A stretch of 64,000 nucleotides of DNA from Daphnia carinata (GCF_022539665.2 NC_081332.1:4975803-5039802); one strand, 5' to 3'. Positions 29,001 through 40,776 are shown, numbered from the stretch's first letter. The notes: generated from the letters alone by a model not told the origin. Numbers and translations: made by a program.

Positions 29001-32000
29001 TTAATTGCTCCCCTGCTGTATAATATTCTTTGCTTTTTTTTCAGCGTACCTGACGGTTCATTACCATTCAAGCCCTCGAGGCAAAAGAGTTGGCCGTAGG
29101 TTTCCATCCGCGGTAGACAGAAAAACAAAACAAAACAAAAAAAAAATCGAAGCAAAAATCTTGTTAGCGAAAGCCGAGATCCCCCCCCCCCCTATTATTT
29201 TGATTAATGTCTGACAGCAGATCATAAAAATCAATTAAATATTACCAAAGCGACCGGTGGAAAGAGAAAAAAAAAGGAAAAACGACAGCTTTAGCCCCCT
29301 TTGTTTTCCATTCGTTATCCCATTCTCTTTCAATATTTTTCGTGCTAAAAACAAAATGTACGCGCTTTGTCTTAATAATCCGGCAAGTTCTCATCATTAG
29401 AAACGATTCTCACGCGTCACAAAACCCAACGTCCAAAAGATGTAACGAACCGTCACAAAAAAAAAAAGAATGAAACTACATCGTCTTTCACCAAATTGAC
29501 ATAGATATACTCACAGTCTTGGAAAGAAAATGTGTTAAATCTTTAAAAAAAAAAAAAATTTCACGATATGGATCATTAGGCATGAGGGAACATTACGTCT
29601 GCGACACGGAAGTGAACCTCTGCTACTCGAATCCGTGCCAAAACGGAGGCAGCTGCCAGCGCAAAGAGGGCGGATACACGTGCCTGTGTCGACAGGGATT
29701 CACTGGAAGCGAATGCCAACTGGATCTGTCGGGCAAAATGGGCGTCGCAGCCGGCGGGGGACGCGGAAGACAACAAGACAAAACGTGCAATGGAAGGACT
29801 GGCCTTTGCGCACTGACCAACTGCACGGGCCCCGCAAATTTCTACACGCCGCTGACTTGTCACCTGCGCTCACGCAGTTTCTATCGAGGATCTTTCCTCA
29901 CATTTCCAGCCTTGAGACAGCGTTATCGTCTCCATCTCAAACTCAGGTATGTCCTCTACGCAACCTTGTTTTAAAAGCGGATGTAGAGGGGATCGATTGG
30001 TCACACACAAACAAATTGGATGTATAAACAAATTTTTCGAAAAAAAAAAAAAAAAAAAAAATGATTATAGCTTCGCCACCAGAGAGAGGAACGGCCTCTT
30101 GTTGTACAACGGGCGATACAACGAGCGTCACGATTTCATCGCCTTGGAATTGATGGACGGCCGCCTTTCATTCTCCTTTTCGCTGGGCGCTAATTTGTCT
30201 CACGTTGTCCTCGAACAGCCTTTCTCATTAGCCGATGGCGATTGGCATACGGTCACTATCGATTACTTCAACAGGGTAAGTCCTTCGGCCAGAACGCAAC
30301 GCACAAAACTCGTGACTAACACGCACACCTTTTCCTTTGTTGTATGTATGGCGGGAATTTTGAATTTTTTTTTTTTAGACGGTGGTGTTAAGTTTAGATG
30401 ACTGTGACACGGCCGTCAGTGTTAAGTACGGCCATAAGTTGGGTAGTAAATGTGCCGCCCAGGTCGTTCATCAACTGGAACCGCGCTGCTCCCAGTTTAC
30501 GGAAACTTGCCACCGGTTCCTGGACTTGACGGCGCCGTTACAACTCGGCGGCCTCCCGTCGGCCTCGTCCGAGTTCCAGGTCCGCAATCGCGACTACGAC
30601 GGCTGCATCAAAGACCTCTACATCGACCACCAGTTCATCGATTTGAGCAGTTTCGTCGCCGACAACGGAACCGTCGCCGGCTGCCAGGAGAAAAAAGAAT
30701 TCTGCTCGTCCAGTCCGTGCCGCAACGGAGGCAAATGCCGCGAGGGTTTCAGCACTTTCCTCTGCGATTGTCCGGATGGCACTGCCGGCAAGGATTGCTC
30801 AGAGAGTAAGTTCCTCTCGGCCTACGAGCCCACTACACCCTGCCCTTTTGAAACGAAGGAGAAATGTCCATATGTTAAAAATTCCTATGCTAAGTCTTCA
30901 CGGGGCCTCTTCTTTTTTGTTTCGCTTGTGTGCGCAGCTATTGAAGGGTCGAGGCAATTCCGCGGCGACGGCTATTTGATATTCACGCCAGACGCCAAGC
31001 CCATCGCCTTGCCGTGGTCGGCAGGCTTCGCTTTCCGCACCAGGCAGACGGATTCGTTTTTAATGAAGATAGAAATCGAACCCGCTCATTCGGTACTCGT
31101 TGAGGTAAGAAAACTGTTGGAAATTGGCGGGGTTTTTTTATAACCGTGGCAACGAACGGCGACAACAATAGGGAGATAAAAAAAAAAAAAAATGATGACT
31201 AACATATATTTTCGATGACGATGCAGACTATTGACGGGAAACTGAGCGTCACTTGGGAATCGGGTCAGTTCACTCTGGCCGATTCCGAGCCGCTTAATGA
31301 CGGCAAATGGCATTGGGCTGAACTCAAATGGATGCAAGGTGAACTCTGGCTCAACACCGACTACGGCCTCTACGAGAAAACCGTGCCCGTCGAGTCGAAA
31401 TTGACCGGATTGATGCCGGCCAGGGTCGTTCTCGGTCGATTGGAAACGACCAACACAACCGGATTTATCGGCTGCATCAAAGTAAGTCACTCCACAAAAG
31501 CCCCAATTCAAAAAAAAAAAAAAAAAAAAAAAGCGCAACAAAAACAAAAGAAAACGAGTTTTTTTTTTAGCAAAAAAAAACAAAAATCTAATTAAAAATT
31601 TTTACAGGATGTCAGAATCGATCAGCAACGCAATTTGTGGCTGAAATCATCGGTCGAGCATCGAGTGAGCGACGGCTGCAGCTCAACAGATTCCTGTAGC
31701 GCCCGCAGCGACATGTGCCCGCAACGAGGCACATGCGCGGACACTTGGAATTCGCACAAATGCGTGTGCGACGTTGGCTTTGTCGGCGCCGATTGCGCCA
31801 ACATTTGCGAGTACAACCCGTGCGAGAACAACGCTACTTGTCAAATCGACCGGTCCAGTCGGCGCGGTTACAAATGCGGCTGTCAAGGTGACACGTCGGG
31901 CGATTATTGCGAAGTGGCCTTAGATCAGCCGTGCCCTGCCACCTGGTGGGGATATCCGGTGTGCGGGCCTTGCCGTTGCGATACGGACAAAGGCTACGAT

Positions 32001-35000
32001 CCCAACTGCAACAAAAGCAACGGCCAGTGCGTTTGCCAGGTAATAAAAAAACAAAAAAACAAACAACAACAAATGACCTCCCTTTTGTGTTATTTACCGT
32101 CTCTCTTCTCTCTTTTTTTGTTGGTGAGCACGATTATCACGCTGGCCGCATGTTATTTTTCGTTTAAACACGGGAAAATTTACGAACAAAAAAAGAGAGA
32201 TAAAGAGAGGAACGAGTTTTGCATTTGTAATTTTAGTCGACATTTTCACGGGGTGTAATATACGAAATATATTTATAGGAAAATCACTACCAGCCGGTCA
32301 ACGAAGAGGAATGTCTGGACTGTAATTGCTACCTGACGGGCTCGTTTGGGTCCAAGTGTGACGCCCTCACCGGTAAGAGAGAACAAATAAGAGAAGCTTT
32401 TAACTCCACCCACCTGTCCAGAAATAGGCAGCATTTTTTTTTTTCAAACCGAGAAAGACGAAAAAATGAGAAAAGCAAATGATTGCCCGCACACACAAAA
32501 CACAATCATTTTTAACCGGTTATTACATTCCCCCCCCCCCCCCCTCTATTCTTTTACTACCCCCCGTAGGCCAGTGCAAGTGCCGACCGGGAGTCATTGG
32601 CCGACGCTGCGACTCTTGCCCCAACCTTTTTGCCGAAGTCACGCTCAACGGCTGTGAAGGTAAGAAAAGCCTCTCATCTGTATGCACCTTTATTTTATTT
32701 TTTTTTCTTCTCTTCCATTTAAAAAAAAAAAAAAAAAAAGAAAAAGAAAACAGCTGTGCCTTTTTTTTTTCTTTCCCGCCGACAAAACGATGGCGGGAGC
32801 AATAACAACAACAATAACAAACCTTTTCGTTATAATAGTAAGCGTCTAAAAATAAAAATAACCCCGCCATTTTGTTGTTCTCTTTTTTACGACGCAGTGA
32901 TCTACGACGCTTGCCCTAGGAGTTTCGACTCGGGCATTTGGTTCGACCGCACTCTCTACGGCCTGACCACCGCCAGAGATTGCCCCATCGGATCAATGGG
33001 CCAGGCATACAAAACTTGCGACAAAGAAGTCGGTTGGATGCCCGCTGATTTATTCAATTGCACCACCATCCCGTTCGTTGATTTAAGAGAAATGGTAATG
33101 ACAGTACAAAAAAGCGTATAATATGGCAGAGGGATAATGATAGTCATCGCGACATTAACCGTAAAAAAAAAAACGTCTCAACCCGTCCGCAGTTGCAACG
33201 ATTGGATCAAGGCAGTTTGAACCTCAACCCATTCATTTCCGTGCGACTGGCTCAACAGCTGTTCAAAGCCACGAATCACAGTTCGAAATTGTACGGCAGT
33301 GATATCTTCATTGGCCAACAGCTGTTGGTGAAAATCTTGGAGCACGACACCCACCGTGAAGGTTTCAATCTGACTCATCGGCACGACAAAGATTTCATCA
33401 GAGTATGTCAAAACTTGCTTTGTTTTTAAAATCGCAAATTTCTCTTTAAAAAATGGGTGACTTATTTATTTATTTTTTTCTGGATTAAATTTCAAAAACA
33501 AAACAACAAAAACAACAGAATCTGGTGAGCGCCACGAGCGTTTTGTTCCAATTGCAATATGTCGGCCATTGGAGAACGATCGAACGAGTTCACGGATACG
33601 GAGCAGACGCTCTGGTCATGGCCTTCCAAAATTACGCGGCCAATTTGGCCCGTCAACAAAACAGTACCTACACTCTCCCCTTCGAAGTCGTCACTCCTAA
33701 TATGGGTAAATAATTCAAACATTTCAAACACACGCATTTTCTTTTTAAATTTCATATCAATTGAAAAAAAAAAAAAAAAATGGCAGTTTTCGGAATGGAT
33801 GTGTTGAGCACGGAACAAATTATAGGACACGAATCAAAATCGAGCGGACTGGAAAAGATTGTGCTACCGGACACTAGCCGATACCTGGAAGAAGGATCGG
33901 CAGGTGTCAACAAAGAGCGGCCATCGTCAGCCAACGTCATTTTCCCCAAATACAACAATTACGTCAAAAACCCAGTGCTATTCGATCGAACTTCTAAATT
34001 CTTCACGCCGCTCAGCTTACTCGGCTTCCGGCTACCGTCCAGCCAGAAGACGACGGACCGATCCAACACCGAAACCCAACGATCCGTCGTCAGCTACGCC
34101 ATTTACCGGACGGCCGGCGAAATATTGCCCCAAGTGTTCGAAGCGAATTTAAGACAACGTTACGGAGTCGACCTGACCTTGCCATCCACGACGATGGGAT
34201 TGGCCGCGCTGTCAGTTGATGGCAACATCATATCAGATCAACCAGATGGCCCACCGATCAAGTACCGCATTCGAGTCGACTACGTCAACCAGCGCGCCAA
34301 TCCGCAATGCGTTCACTGGAAACCAACGGGATCGGGAGGGGCCGGTTCGGCCCTAGTGAAAGGCGCTTGGAGTCGCGAAGGTTGCCGAACCGATTTCCAC
34401 GACCCTTGGTTCTACGACCAGGAAGATTTCCACGTCAATTGCACCTGCTCCAGTTTGGGTCCAGTGGCCGTCGTCATGAACAAGGAAGAGTTTATAACAA
34501 TGGCGAGGGAACCGACACTGGCCGAAGATGTGGTCACTTACATCGGTCTGGTGGCCAGCGTGGTTTTCTTGACGGTGGCGTTCATCTGTCTCAGTTTGAT
34601 CCGCGGCCAGCAGCAGACCAACTCCAATTCGATCCACCGCAATTTCGTCGTCTGCCTCCTTTTGGTTCAGTTGCTCTTCTTGCTGGCTTTGAAACTGCGG
34701 GGAACCGTCCAACACCACGAGGTGAGTGCAAGGGGATGCCTCTTTAAATCGACACACACAAACAAAAACAAAAACCGCTAACACAAAGTAACGCTCTAAC
34801 GATTTTCTTTCTTTTTTTTTCCATCGTCGACTGAACAGTTTGTTTGTAAATTGCTGGCCATGGGTCTCCACTACCTGTGGTTGTGCGTCTTCTCTTGGCT
34901 GATGATCGAGTCTATTCACTTGTACCGAATGTTGACCGAGCTCCGTGACGTCAATCATGGACACATGAGCTTCTATTATTCCATGGGATACGGACTTCCG

Positions 35001-36815
35001 GCCATCATCTTGGGTCTCTCGGTCGGTGTCCGAGCCGACCAGTACGGAAATTATTACTTGTAAGTAAATATCAAAAATTACAGAAAAAAAAAAAAAAAAA
35101 AAAAACGATCGCGCTAGACAACAAAAGCCAAATCATTCGATAACCATATTATTATTACATTTTTTCGTGTTTAATTTTTCAGCTGTTGGTTGTCGGTTTA
35201 CGAGTCGGTCATCTGGAGTTTGGTCGGTCCGTGTTGCTTCATGATTTGCTGCACGCTCATCACGTTCGCGCTCGGTTTGAGAGCCGCCTTCACGCTCAAA
35301 GATCACATCGAAGGCTACGGCAATTTGAGAACACTCATCTGGCTCGGACTGGCTTTGCTGCCCGTCACCACTGCCGTCTGGGTCCTGGCCGTCTTATCGG
35401 CCAGCGACGCTTCCGAAATTCTCTTTTACGCATTTTCACTCTGCTCCGTTCTCGAATCCATTTTCATCATGCTGGGCTACTGCCTACTCAACCGACGGGT
35501 TCGTCTCGGCCTACTCCATCTAGCGGGACGCAAAGACACTATAGATCACGATGATCTTCACGGACTTGGACATCAAATAGAAACGCATTCAGTCACGGCC
35601 TCCCGATCGGCTTTGGCTTATCAAAACAATCGCGACACGGCGTCGACTTTACAGCAACGAGAACAAAATCATCAGAGACATTTAGGCATTTCGACGGCGT
35701 CAACAACGTCCCGCTCTACTTGTAAAACGGGCAGCAGCAGCAATTACCGCAGCGCTGATATGCGTAGCGGCGATGTTTCGACGAGTACGGGCAGCCGTTC
35801 GTCATACACGAGTAGGCAAATCGTACACAAATCCCCGTACGCTTACGACAACGATGACGAAAAACCGAAAAAGAGACATGCGTCCGGAGGAGAGAGCGGA
35901 GGCGAATCAGACGGCCAACTGGATTTGGCTTCGAGTCATACGAGTGATGACGACGAAACCGCCACCAACAGAAGTCTTAGCATCAACAGAAATTTAAAAG
36001 GTATCGCTTCAAAAATAAATAAAATCTAATAGAGTATCAGTTTTAGAAAAATAATAATAAATCATTTCAGAACATCGAAAACCAGAATTGCCTTCAAAAC
36101 CAGCCTTCATGCCCAACATTTGCGAAGTGGGTGAACCAATGCCCCAAATTCCATCTCCGACGCCACCCCATAACATGATGATGCCCATGTCAAACAGCAA
36201 CATACGACCTCTCTATTCGCCTGCCTGGTCTAGCCAATTGCCACCACCCGCTTATCCTCTATCGGTAAGCGTCAATCAATCAATCATCGAATAAAAAAAG
36301 ACAGGGCGGATTGATTGAGTGATTTAATCTCAAAATATTAGATGTCTTACTCGCCGGCCGGCCGCTGGGCTTCGGAGAGGATGTCCAGCGCCACACCCTC
36401 AGAGAACGAGCAAGCTAGCCCAAACCCGGGCTACGCCAAATCGTCTACCCATTTCATCACACCTCTGGGAATGCCACGTAATTACGACGATGAAGATTAT
36501 GAGGATTACGAGCATCATGAACGGAATCCCGCTGGATTCCAACCAGGTAAATAAAATAAAAAATATGGCAGATCTAATTACTGGACTATACACAAAGACT
36601 TATTTCGTCCTCCTTTGCAATCGCAATTGTTTTCTTTTATTACAGTAGACAACGATGCTCAACGAACAGACGGATTCTCTTTGGACGGTCGAGACATTGG
36701 CGGTTCCGTCACGAACAATTTGAATTTCGCATCGACCGCCGCAGGCACTACACCTGAGAGAAAACTCCTGACTCCTGTAGCCACTCTGGAAATGACCGAC
36801 TCGGAGTATGTCTAA
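13620..36815 (+). CDS. stan: Starry night / Flamingo (CELSR-type seven-pass cadherin, adhesion GPCR)
   Basis: Twenty-five exons join in frame to 3131 residues: 13620-15220, 17488-17992, 19022-19463, 19818-20830, 22875-23007, 27306-27508, 28345-28494, 28643-28817, 29580-29946, 30071-30275, 30379-30805, 30938-31104, 31227-31481, 31608-32039, 32279-32372, 32570-32659, 32898-33094, 33193-33402, 33519-33705, 33787-34721, 34839-35059, 35183-36000, 36071-36264, 36342-36546, 36646-36815. A signal peptide (1-31) and prodomain end at a furin-like RQRR (274-277). Nine cadherin repeats follow (about 285-1240; DVNDNAP and DRE motifs), then EGF, laminin G, EGF, laminin G, EGFs and a laminin-EGF (1350-2090), a hormone-receptor domain (2088-2150), GAIN/GPS (2150-2515), seven helices (about 2530-2776) and a 355-residue tail ending in SEYV. 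The family mediates homophilic adhesion in planar cell polarity and neurite growth. The GPS lacks the cleavage residues. The exon at 22875 was started at TTGCATTAC because this restores the cadherin-9 strand. Confidence 0.96.
16090..16140 (+). repeat. Poly(A) run of 51 bases in stan intron 1
   Basis: This is the longest homopolymer in the window. It lies in the first coding intron of stan and is one of many A/T runs there, including one of about 39 bases right behind the donor at 15221. Its exact length may be an assembly estimate. Confidence 0.9.
23845..23862 (+). repeat. G18 tract followed by G-rich sequence in stan intron 5
   Basis: Eighteen consecutive G are followed at about 23897-23920 by further G-blocks of four to eight. 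On the plus (RNA-like) strand these could fold into a G-quadruplex within the stan pre-mRNA. Confidence 0.8.
27073..27086 (+). promoter_or_regulatory. RFX X-box-like site in stan intron 5
   Basis: GTTGCCATGACAAC fits the RFX/DAF-19 X-box consensus RYYNYYATRRNRAC at every position and is nearly palindromic. It lies 220 bases before stan exon 6. RFX factors drive ciliary genes; whether this site acts on stan is not known. Confidence 0.5.
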
Positions 36816-37230
36816 CACACGCTCCAGCTCCAGGGCATGAGTAGGTGTACATGCACGCAATCCGACCATCTGGCGAAGACGAGGACGTTTACAAATTCAA
36901 AGTTGACCGAAAAAAGAAGATGAGCAAAAATTCAACGACCTGTTTCCGTCCTCTAACCTCGAGTCCAATCCAATGCAAATGACGATATTATTAGAAACTG
37001 GTTGTAATGACCGCTACCAATTTTGGTTGTGTTATTTGTAAATGTACAGCTTTTTTTTTTTAAAGAAAAAAAAAACGTATGAGTGATAAGATCTCTTTTG
37101 ATTCCATTTTTTTTTATGTCTTGTCCTTACGTGTATACTTGCTGTTTCTGTTCGTTAAAAGTGCCATGTTGTTTTGTTCAGTGTGCGGTGTAACCATGTG
37201 TTTTTTTTTGTTTGTTTTAACATCTAGTGC

Positions 37231-37236
37231 AATAAA
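37231..37236 (+). terminator. Poly(A) signal of stan
   Basis: AATAAA lies 416 bases past the stan stop codon and gives a 3' untranslated region of roughly 440 bases (36816 to about 37255). It is the first canonical signal after the stop. Confidence 0.7.
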
Positions 37237-37452
37237 GGAATCTTGTCTGTTGTCAACCGTTTCTAATAGGAAAATCATTTGTAATCTAGCAAGTCTAAAT
37301 CAGCAGGTGTTAGTCGTAAATTGACAACAGATAGATTCATTTATAAGAAGTTAAACAAACGAGACATTAGATGTCTTGACAAAGAGGCCTGTAATAAGCA
37401 AAATCAAAAGGATATAATGTATCAGGGGCGCAAAATTGCTGCCATCTGTCAT

Positions 37453-37684
37453 TTCAAGTTAAAACTTCTTTGGCCTGGGTTCAAACGTAAGAACTCAGTT
37501 GGAAAAAAAAAAATAAATAAAATAAAAAATTCCGTCAACTAGCACAATCAATAAATCATGTCTATCACAGAGACATTCAAGTTAAAACGTCTTCGGCCTG
37601 GGTTCAAAACGTGAGACCGCAGTTGGAAAAACGAACAGAAACAAAATAAAAAATTCCGTCAAGCACAATTAATAAATCATGTCT
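37453..37684 (+). repeat. Two-copy tandem repeat of about 110 bases downstream of stan
   Basis: Copy 1 (37453-37563) and copy 2 (37576-37684) share the starting TTCAAGTTAAAAC, a middle GGCCTGGGTTCAAA, CAGTTGGAAAA, AATTCCGTCAA and the end AATAAATCATGTCT, with a few changes and a length change in an A-run. A second diverged pair flanks them: 37363-37397 and 37816-37851 share GACAT(T/A)AGA(T/C)GTCTTG and GCCT(G/A)TAAT. No coding potential was seen. Confidence 0.8.
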
Positions 37685-38352
37685 AGCATGAAACATTTCC
37701 AAAAAGTAAAACTTTTGCAAAACAGCAAATGAGAATAAAAAGATTTTGCTTGCTGGGTTGGCGGCGAAATGACAATGAATAGATTCTCAGCGAGAAAAAT
37801 ACAACATGATAACAAGACATAAGACGTCTTGGCGAAACAAGCCTATAATGGAATGGTGACTCGGGATGCACCAGTGAGGCACGAAAAGTGATGCCATCTA
37901 GCGCACAAAAATGAACCCCCCTCGATTCAAAAATGAAAAAAACGCAGTAAAAAAACATTTGGAAAAGTGGAAATTTTCTTCAGCACGTTTACGAAATTCC
38001 AAAGTATGAATGGCCATGCACTCACGCCCATTGACTACAGAAGTGTAATTAAACAGGCTTGCCTACCTTTAGGAAGCGTGATTCACCTAGATGCTTGGAG
38101 AGTTGACGTCATACAGGACCATGTCTAGATAAGGTTGCTCAATCTTCTCACACCAGTTGCAGGAATGTTGACACTTTTTATCACATTGATGTGGTATGTC
38201 ATTGAAACAAAATTTTTATGTCAGTTCCAGTGTTTCACCAAACGGACATCATCTTGACAGGTTTGAATGACTTGAGCTGACAGCACTTGTTTATACACTG
38301 GTGATACAAATGCAAGACAACGAACAAGAGTAGCCTATCATCCAGGATATCC

Positions 38353-38496
38353 TTAAACTGAGCAGCCACTTGTCTTTGGAGTACATTGATTGTCACTGGA
38401 TATCGTGGGTGTCACAGGATATGCCAATAACTGATCAGCAACCAATGTCAGAATCAATAGCATAACCTGAATCACATGTGTAGCAGTGTCCGTCAT
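38353..38496 (-). CDS. Candidate short secreted peptide with a C-x6-C motif
   Basis: The minus strand has a 47-codon ORF starting MTDTATHVIQ, with a hydrophobic core (VMLLILTLVA) typical of a signal peptide, a possible cut near LLAY, and a Pro/Thr/Ser-rich remainder ending CTPKTSGCSV. Two cysteines spaced by six residues could form a small disulfide ring, as in some arthropod neuropeptides, though no named family matches. Downstream on the same strand, other frames open into Cys-rich stretches (for example HQCDKKCQHSCNWCEK near 38125-38190), so this may be the first exon of a larger spliced gene or a decayed one. I could not build a GT-AG model that joins them. Confidence 0.25.
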   Translation of the reverse strand: MTDTATHVIQVMLLILTLVADQLLAYPVTPTISSDNQCTPKTSGCSV

Positions 38497-39799
38497 GGTT
38501 TAATCTTGAAGCACATGAAAAGTTTTACCTATGAGAAAAGTGATGTCATGGTTAATACTTTTGGGTTTTTCTAGTTTGTTTTTTTTGTTGTTGTTGAAGT
38601 ATAACAAAGAAGATCATATGGTATTTTTTTATTTACTGGTATTAGATTATGACAAGAGGTCAAGTTGCCTCCACATAGCTAAATTGTGAATCGAAACTAT
38701 TTCACCATTCTTCGAAACCCAACACGTGCATGATAGAGAAAGGGGCAAACCTTTCTCTTCGTCAGACCTTTATTCTTACACCTTTTGACCTCAGTAATTA
38801 TATAATTCCAATATTTTTGTATAACTGACAACAAAAACTAATGCCTTACCGTGATTTTCTTAATTTTAACTCGGAAGGCGTTTCGCAGTTCTTCTTGAAA
38901 CCTACTTTCGCCGTTCTTTACCAAAACTCGAATGAGAAAAGAGTTGCGAAATCTAAGCGCGCCAAGGCGCCATTAAGTTAAAATACATCGTTGCCAAGCC
39001 CATCATAAAATTTATTTTATTAAAATGAAATAATTTGACGAGAAACAAATGGGAGTCATCTAATTAAGAATCAATAAGTTAATCAAATACTGAATTTATT
39101 ATTTAATAACACCTTAAAAGAACATTTGGTAATAAATAAGTTGATCATGACGCTGTTGTACCTCTGCTGTGGCTGATAATAATCAATGATTGAATTCGTT
39201 TTTCATAATTTTGTTATGTTCTGTACTCAGAACATTTTTTAGCCAAAATTTATAGGTTTTTAACGGCTGCTGCGTGTGTTCACGTATGTATTGAAACAAA
39301 AAAAACATTTCATATCGATTGCCTTTTGTTTGTAGCAGGGTCCCTTGTCAAGAGCCCCCCTGTTCAAGGCCCAACCGAGTATCCCAGTCCAAAACACTTC
39401 CAATCCCTAATATAACATAATCAATCTTTCTTTTGCATGTTCAAGCTTGAGTTTGGCACAACAGCTTACAACTATACATCTGGAAAAGTTAGTGACCATA
39501 TTTTTTACTCGAAAAACTGGAATTACCATGGGTTGCCTGGACAGCTGGTTTTCTTTGTTTATACCTATTGGGACCAATCCACCAGGTATATCATATTACA
39601 ATGATTTTAATCTGCTACTATTTTTATTTCGTGAAATAATCATAAGCCATTTTCCATTATTCTTAGGTACCAATTGCTTTTATCATTCTGGGAGTAGCAG
39701 ACATGGTTTTTAGTTTGCTTTATGTATACTAGTTGTTCAGGTTATTATAATTTTATAGTTCCTAGTGTTTTATAGTTACACCTGAGACTGAGCTTCCTC

Positions 39800-40015
39800 A
39801 TGAATATTATGGATTTTCGGCCAGCTGAATGGTTCCCTTCACAGCTTGAAAAATGGTTTCAATTCTGTCAACAACCAGGTGTGTATGTAAAAATTGAGCA
39901 TTGATATATAACTGTTTCTTGTTACTACTTGTTTGCAAAATTTACAGATGGAAGTTCCGTAAAGAACCATTTTTACCTAGTAAAGAAAGATGGTGGAAAG
40001 AAAAAGCATATATAA
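39800..40015 (+). CDS. Candidate small gene, two exons (unidentified)
   Basis: The exon 39776-39878 is open in one frame and contains ATG at 39800 (MNIMDFRPAEWFPSQLEKWF...). It ends at a donor GTGTGT, and a 69-base intron leads to 39948 after TTTACAG, restoring phase and reading DGSSVKNHFYLVKKDGG to KKKHI and TAA at 40013-40015. From ATG the product would be about 51 residues. Just upstream, 39496-39585 plus 39667-39737 reads strongly hydrophobic sequence (for example VPIAFIILGVADMVFSLLY after an acceptor TTCTTAG), which could be a membrane segment of the same protein, but its frame is closed by a TGA without an acceptor, so the 5' end is unresolved. No family recognised. Confidence 0.3.
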
Positions 40016-40776
40016 TAAGCATATCCTGTTTATTTTGCAAACATGCAATCCTAGCCATTCAGTGTCCTTTGGTATAAAAGAAATCAAGGTAACGAGTAAG
40101 CGGCCGAGTCGAAGAAGAATTTACAGTATTTTATTTATATACGTTGAAGTGCATACCTGGGCCCCATTGTTTTCTGCCATCCCGTTTCCACTTGACTTGT
40201 GATAAGACCGTAGAGGGTCATGCCGTTACTTGTGCACGATTTATAACTTATACAGCTGATACTAAACCACTGAGCTAAGGTTGACACTTTAATACAAATT
40301 ACTTCTGCCACTAACTGATGCACCTGTGTGAAAATGACGATAGGCCCTTACATGTAAATGGAGCAAACAAAACATGACTTTTGGTAAAAAAGATATTTCA
40401 CTAAGAAAAAGATATCTCACTAATGACTAATCATGTGTATGTAGAGGGCAAAATTTATCAAGGATATCTTTTTGAATTGGAGATACAAAACATACTTAGT
40501 ATTAGGGAAATTTATCATGCATTTTCCTTTAAGTGACTTACTTACAAGCAACGCCGTAACAACGAGGTAAATGGGCGTTACTTTACCCTACAAAATATTA
40601 TGTTTAGACACAGTAGCTGCTTTATGCAGTCTCAGAAATTTTCCCAGGCGTGCACAACATTTCTGCCAACTGTAAGTTTTCGCCAAATCAGTTACGGAAT
40701 GCGTGTCGAACGGATTACACGACTTTGCTGCAAATATCATTCAGAAAAAGGTCTGTTATTATTTTTTCTAAATTTT

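Noticed and set aside
34307-34964. Long frames in other phases and on the minus strand over stan exon 20
   Set aside because: Shadows of a GC-richer coding exon; the GAIN/7TM frame explains the sequence.
40261-40280. tRNA A-box-like TTAGCTCAGTGG on the minus strand
   Set aside because: No matching B box at the right distance and no cloverleaf; at most a decayed tRNA-derived repeat.
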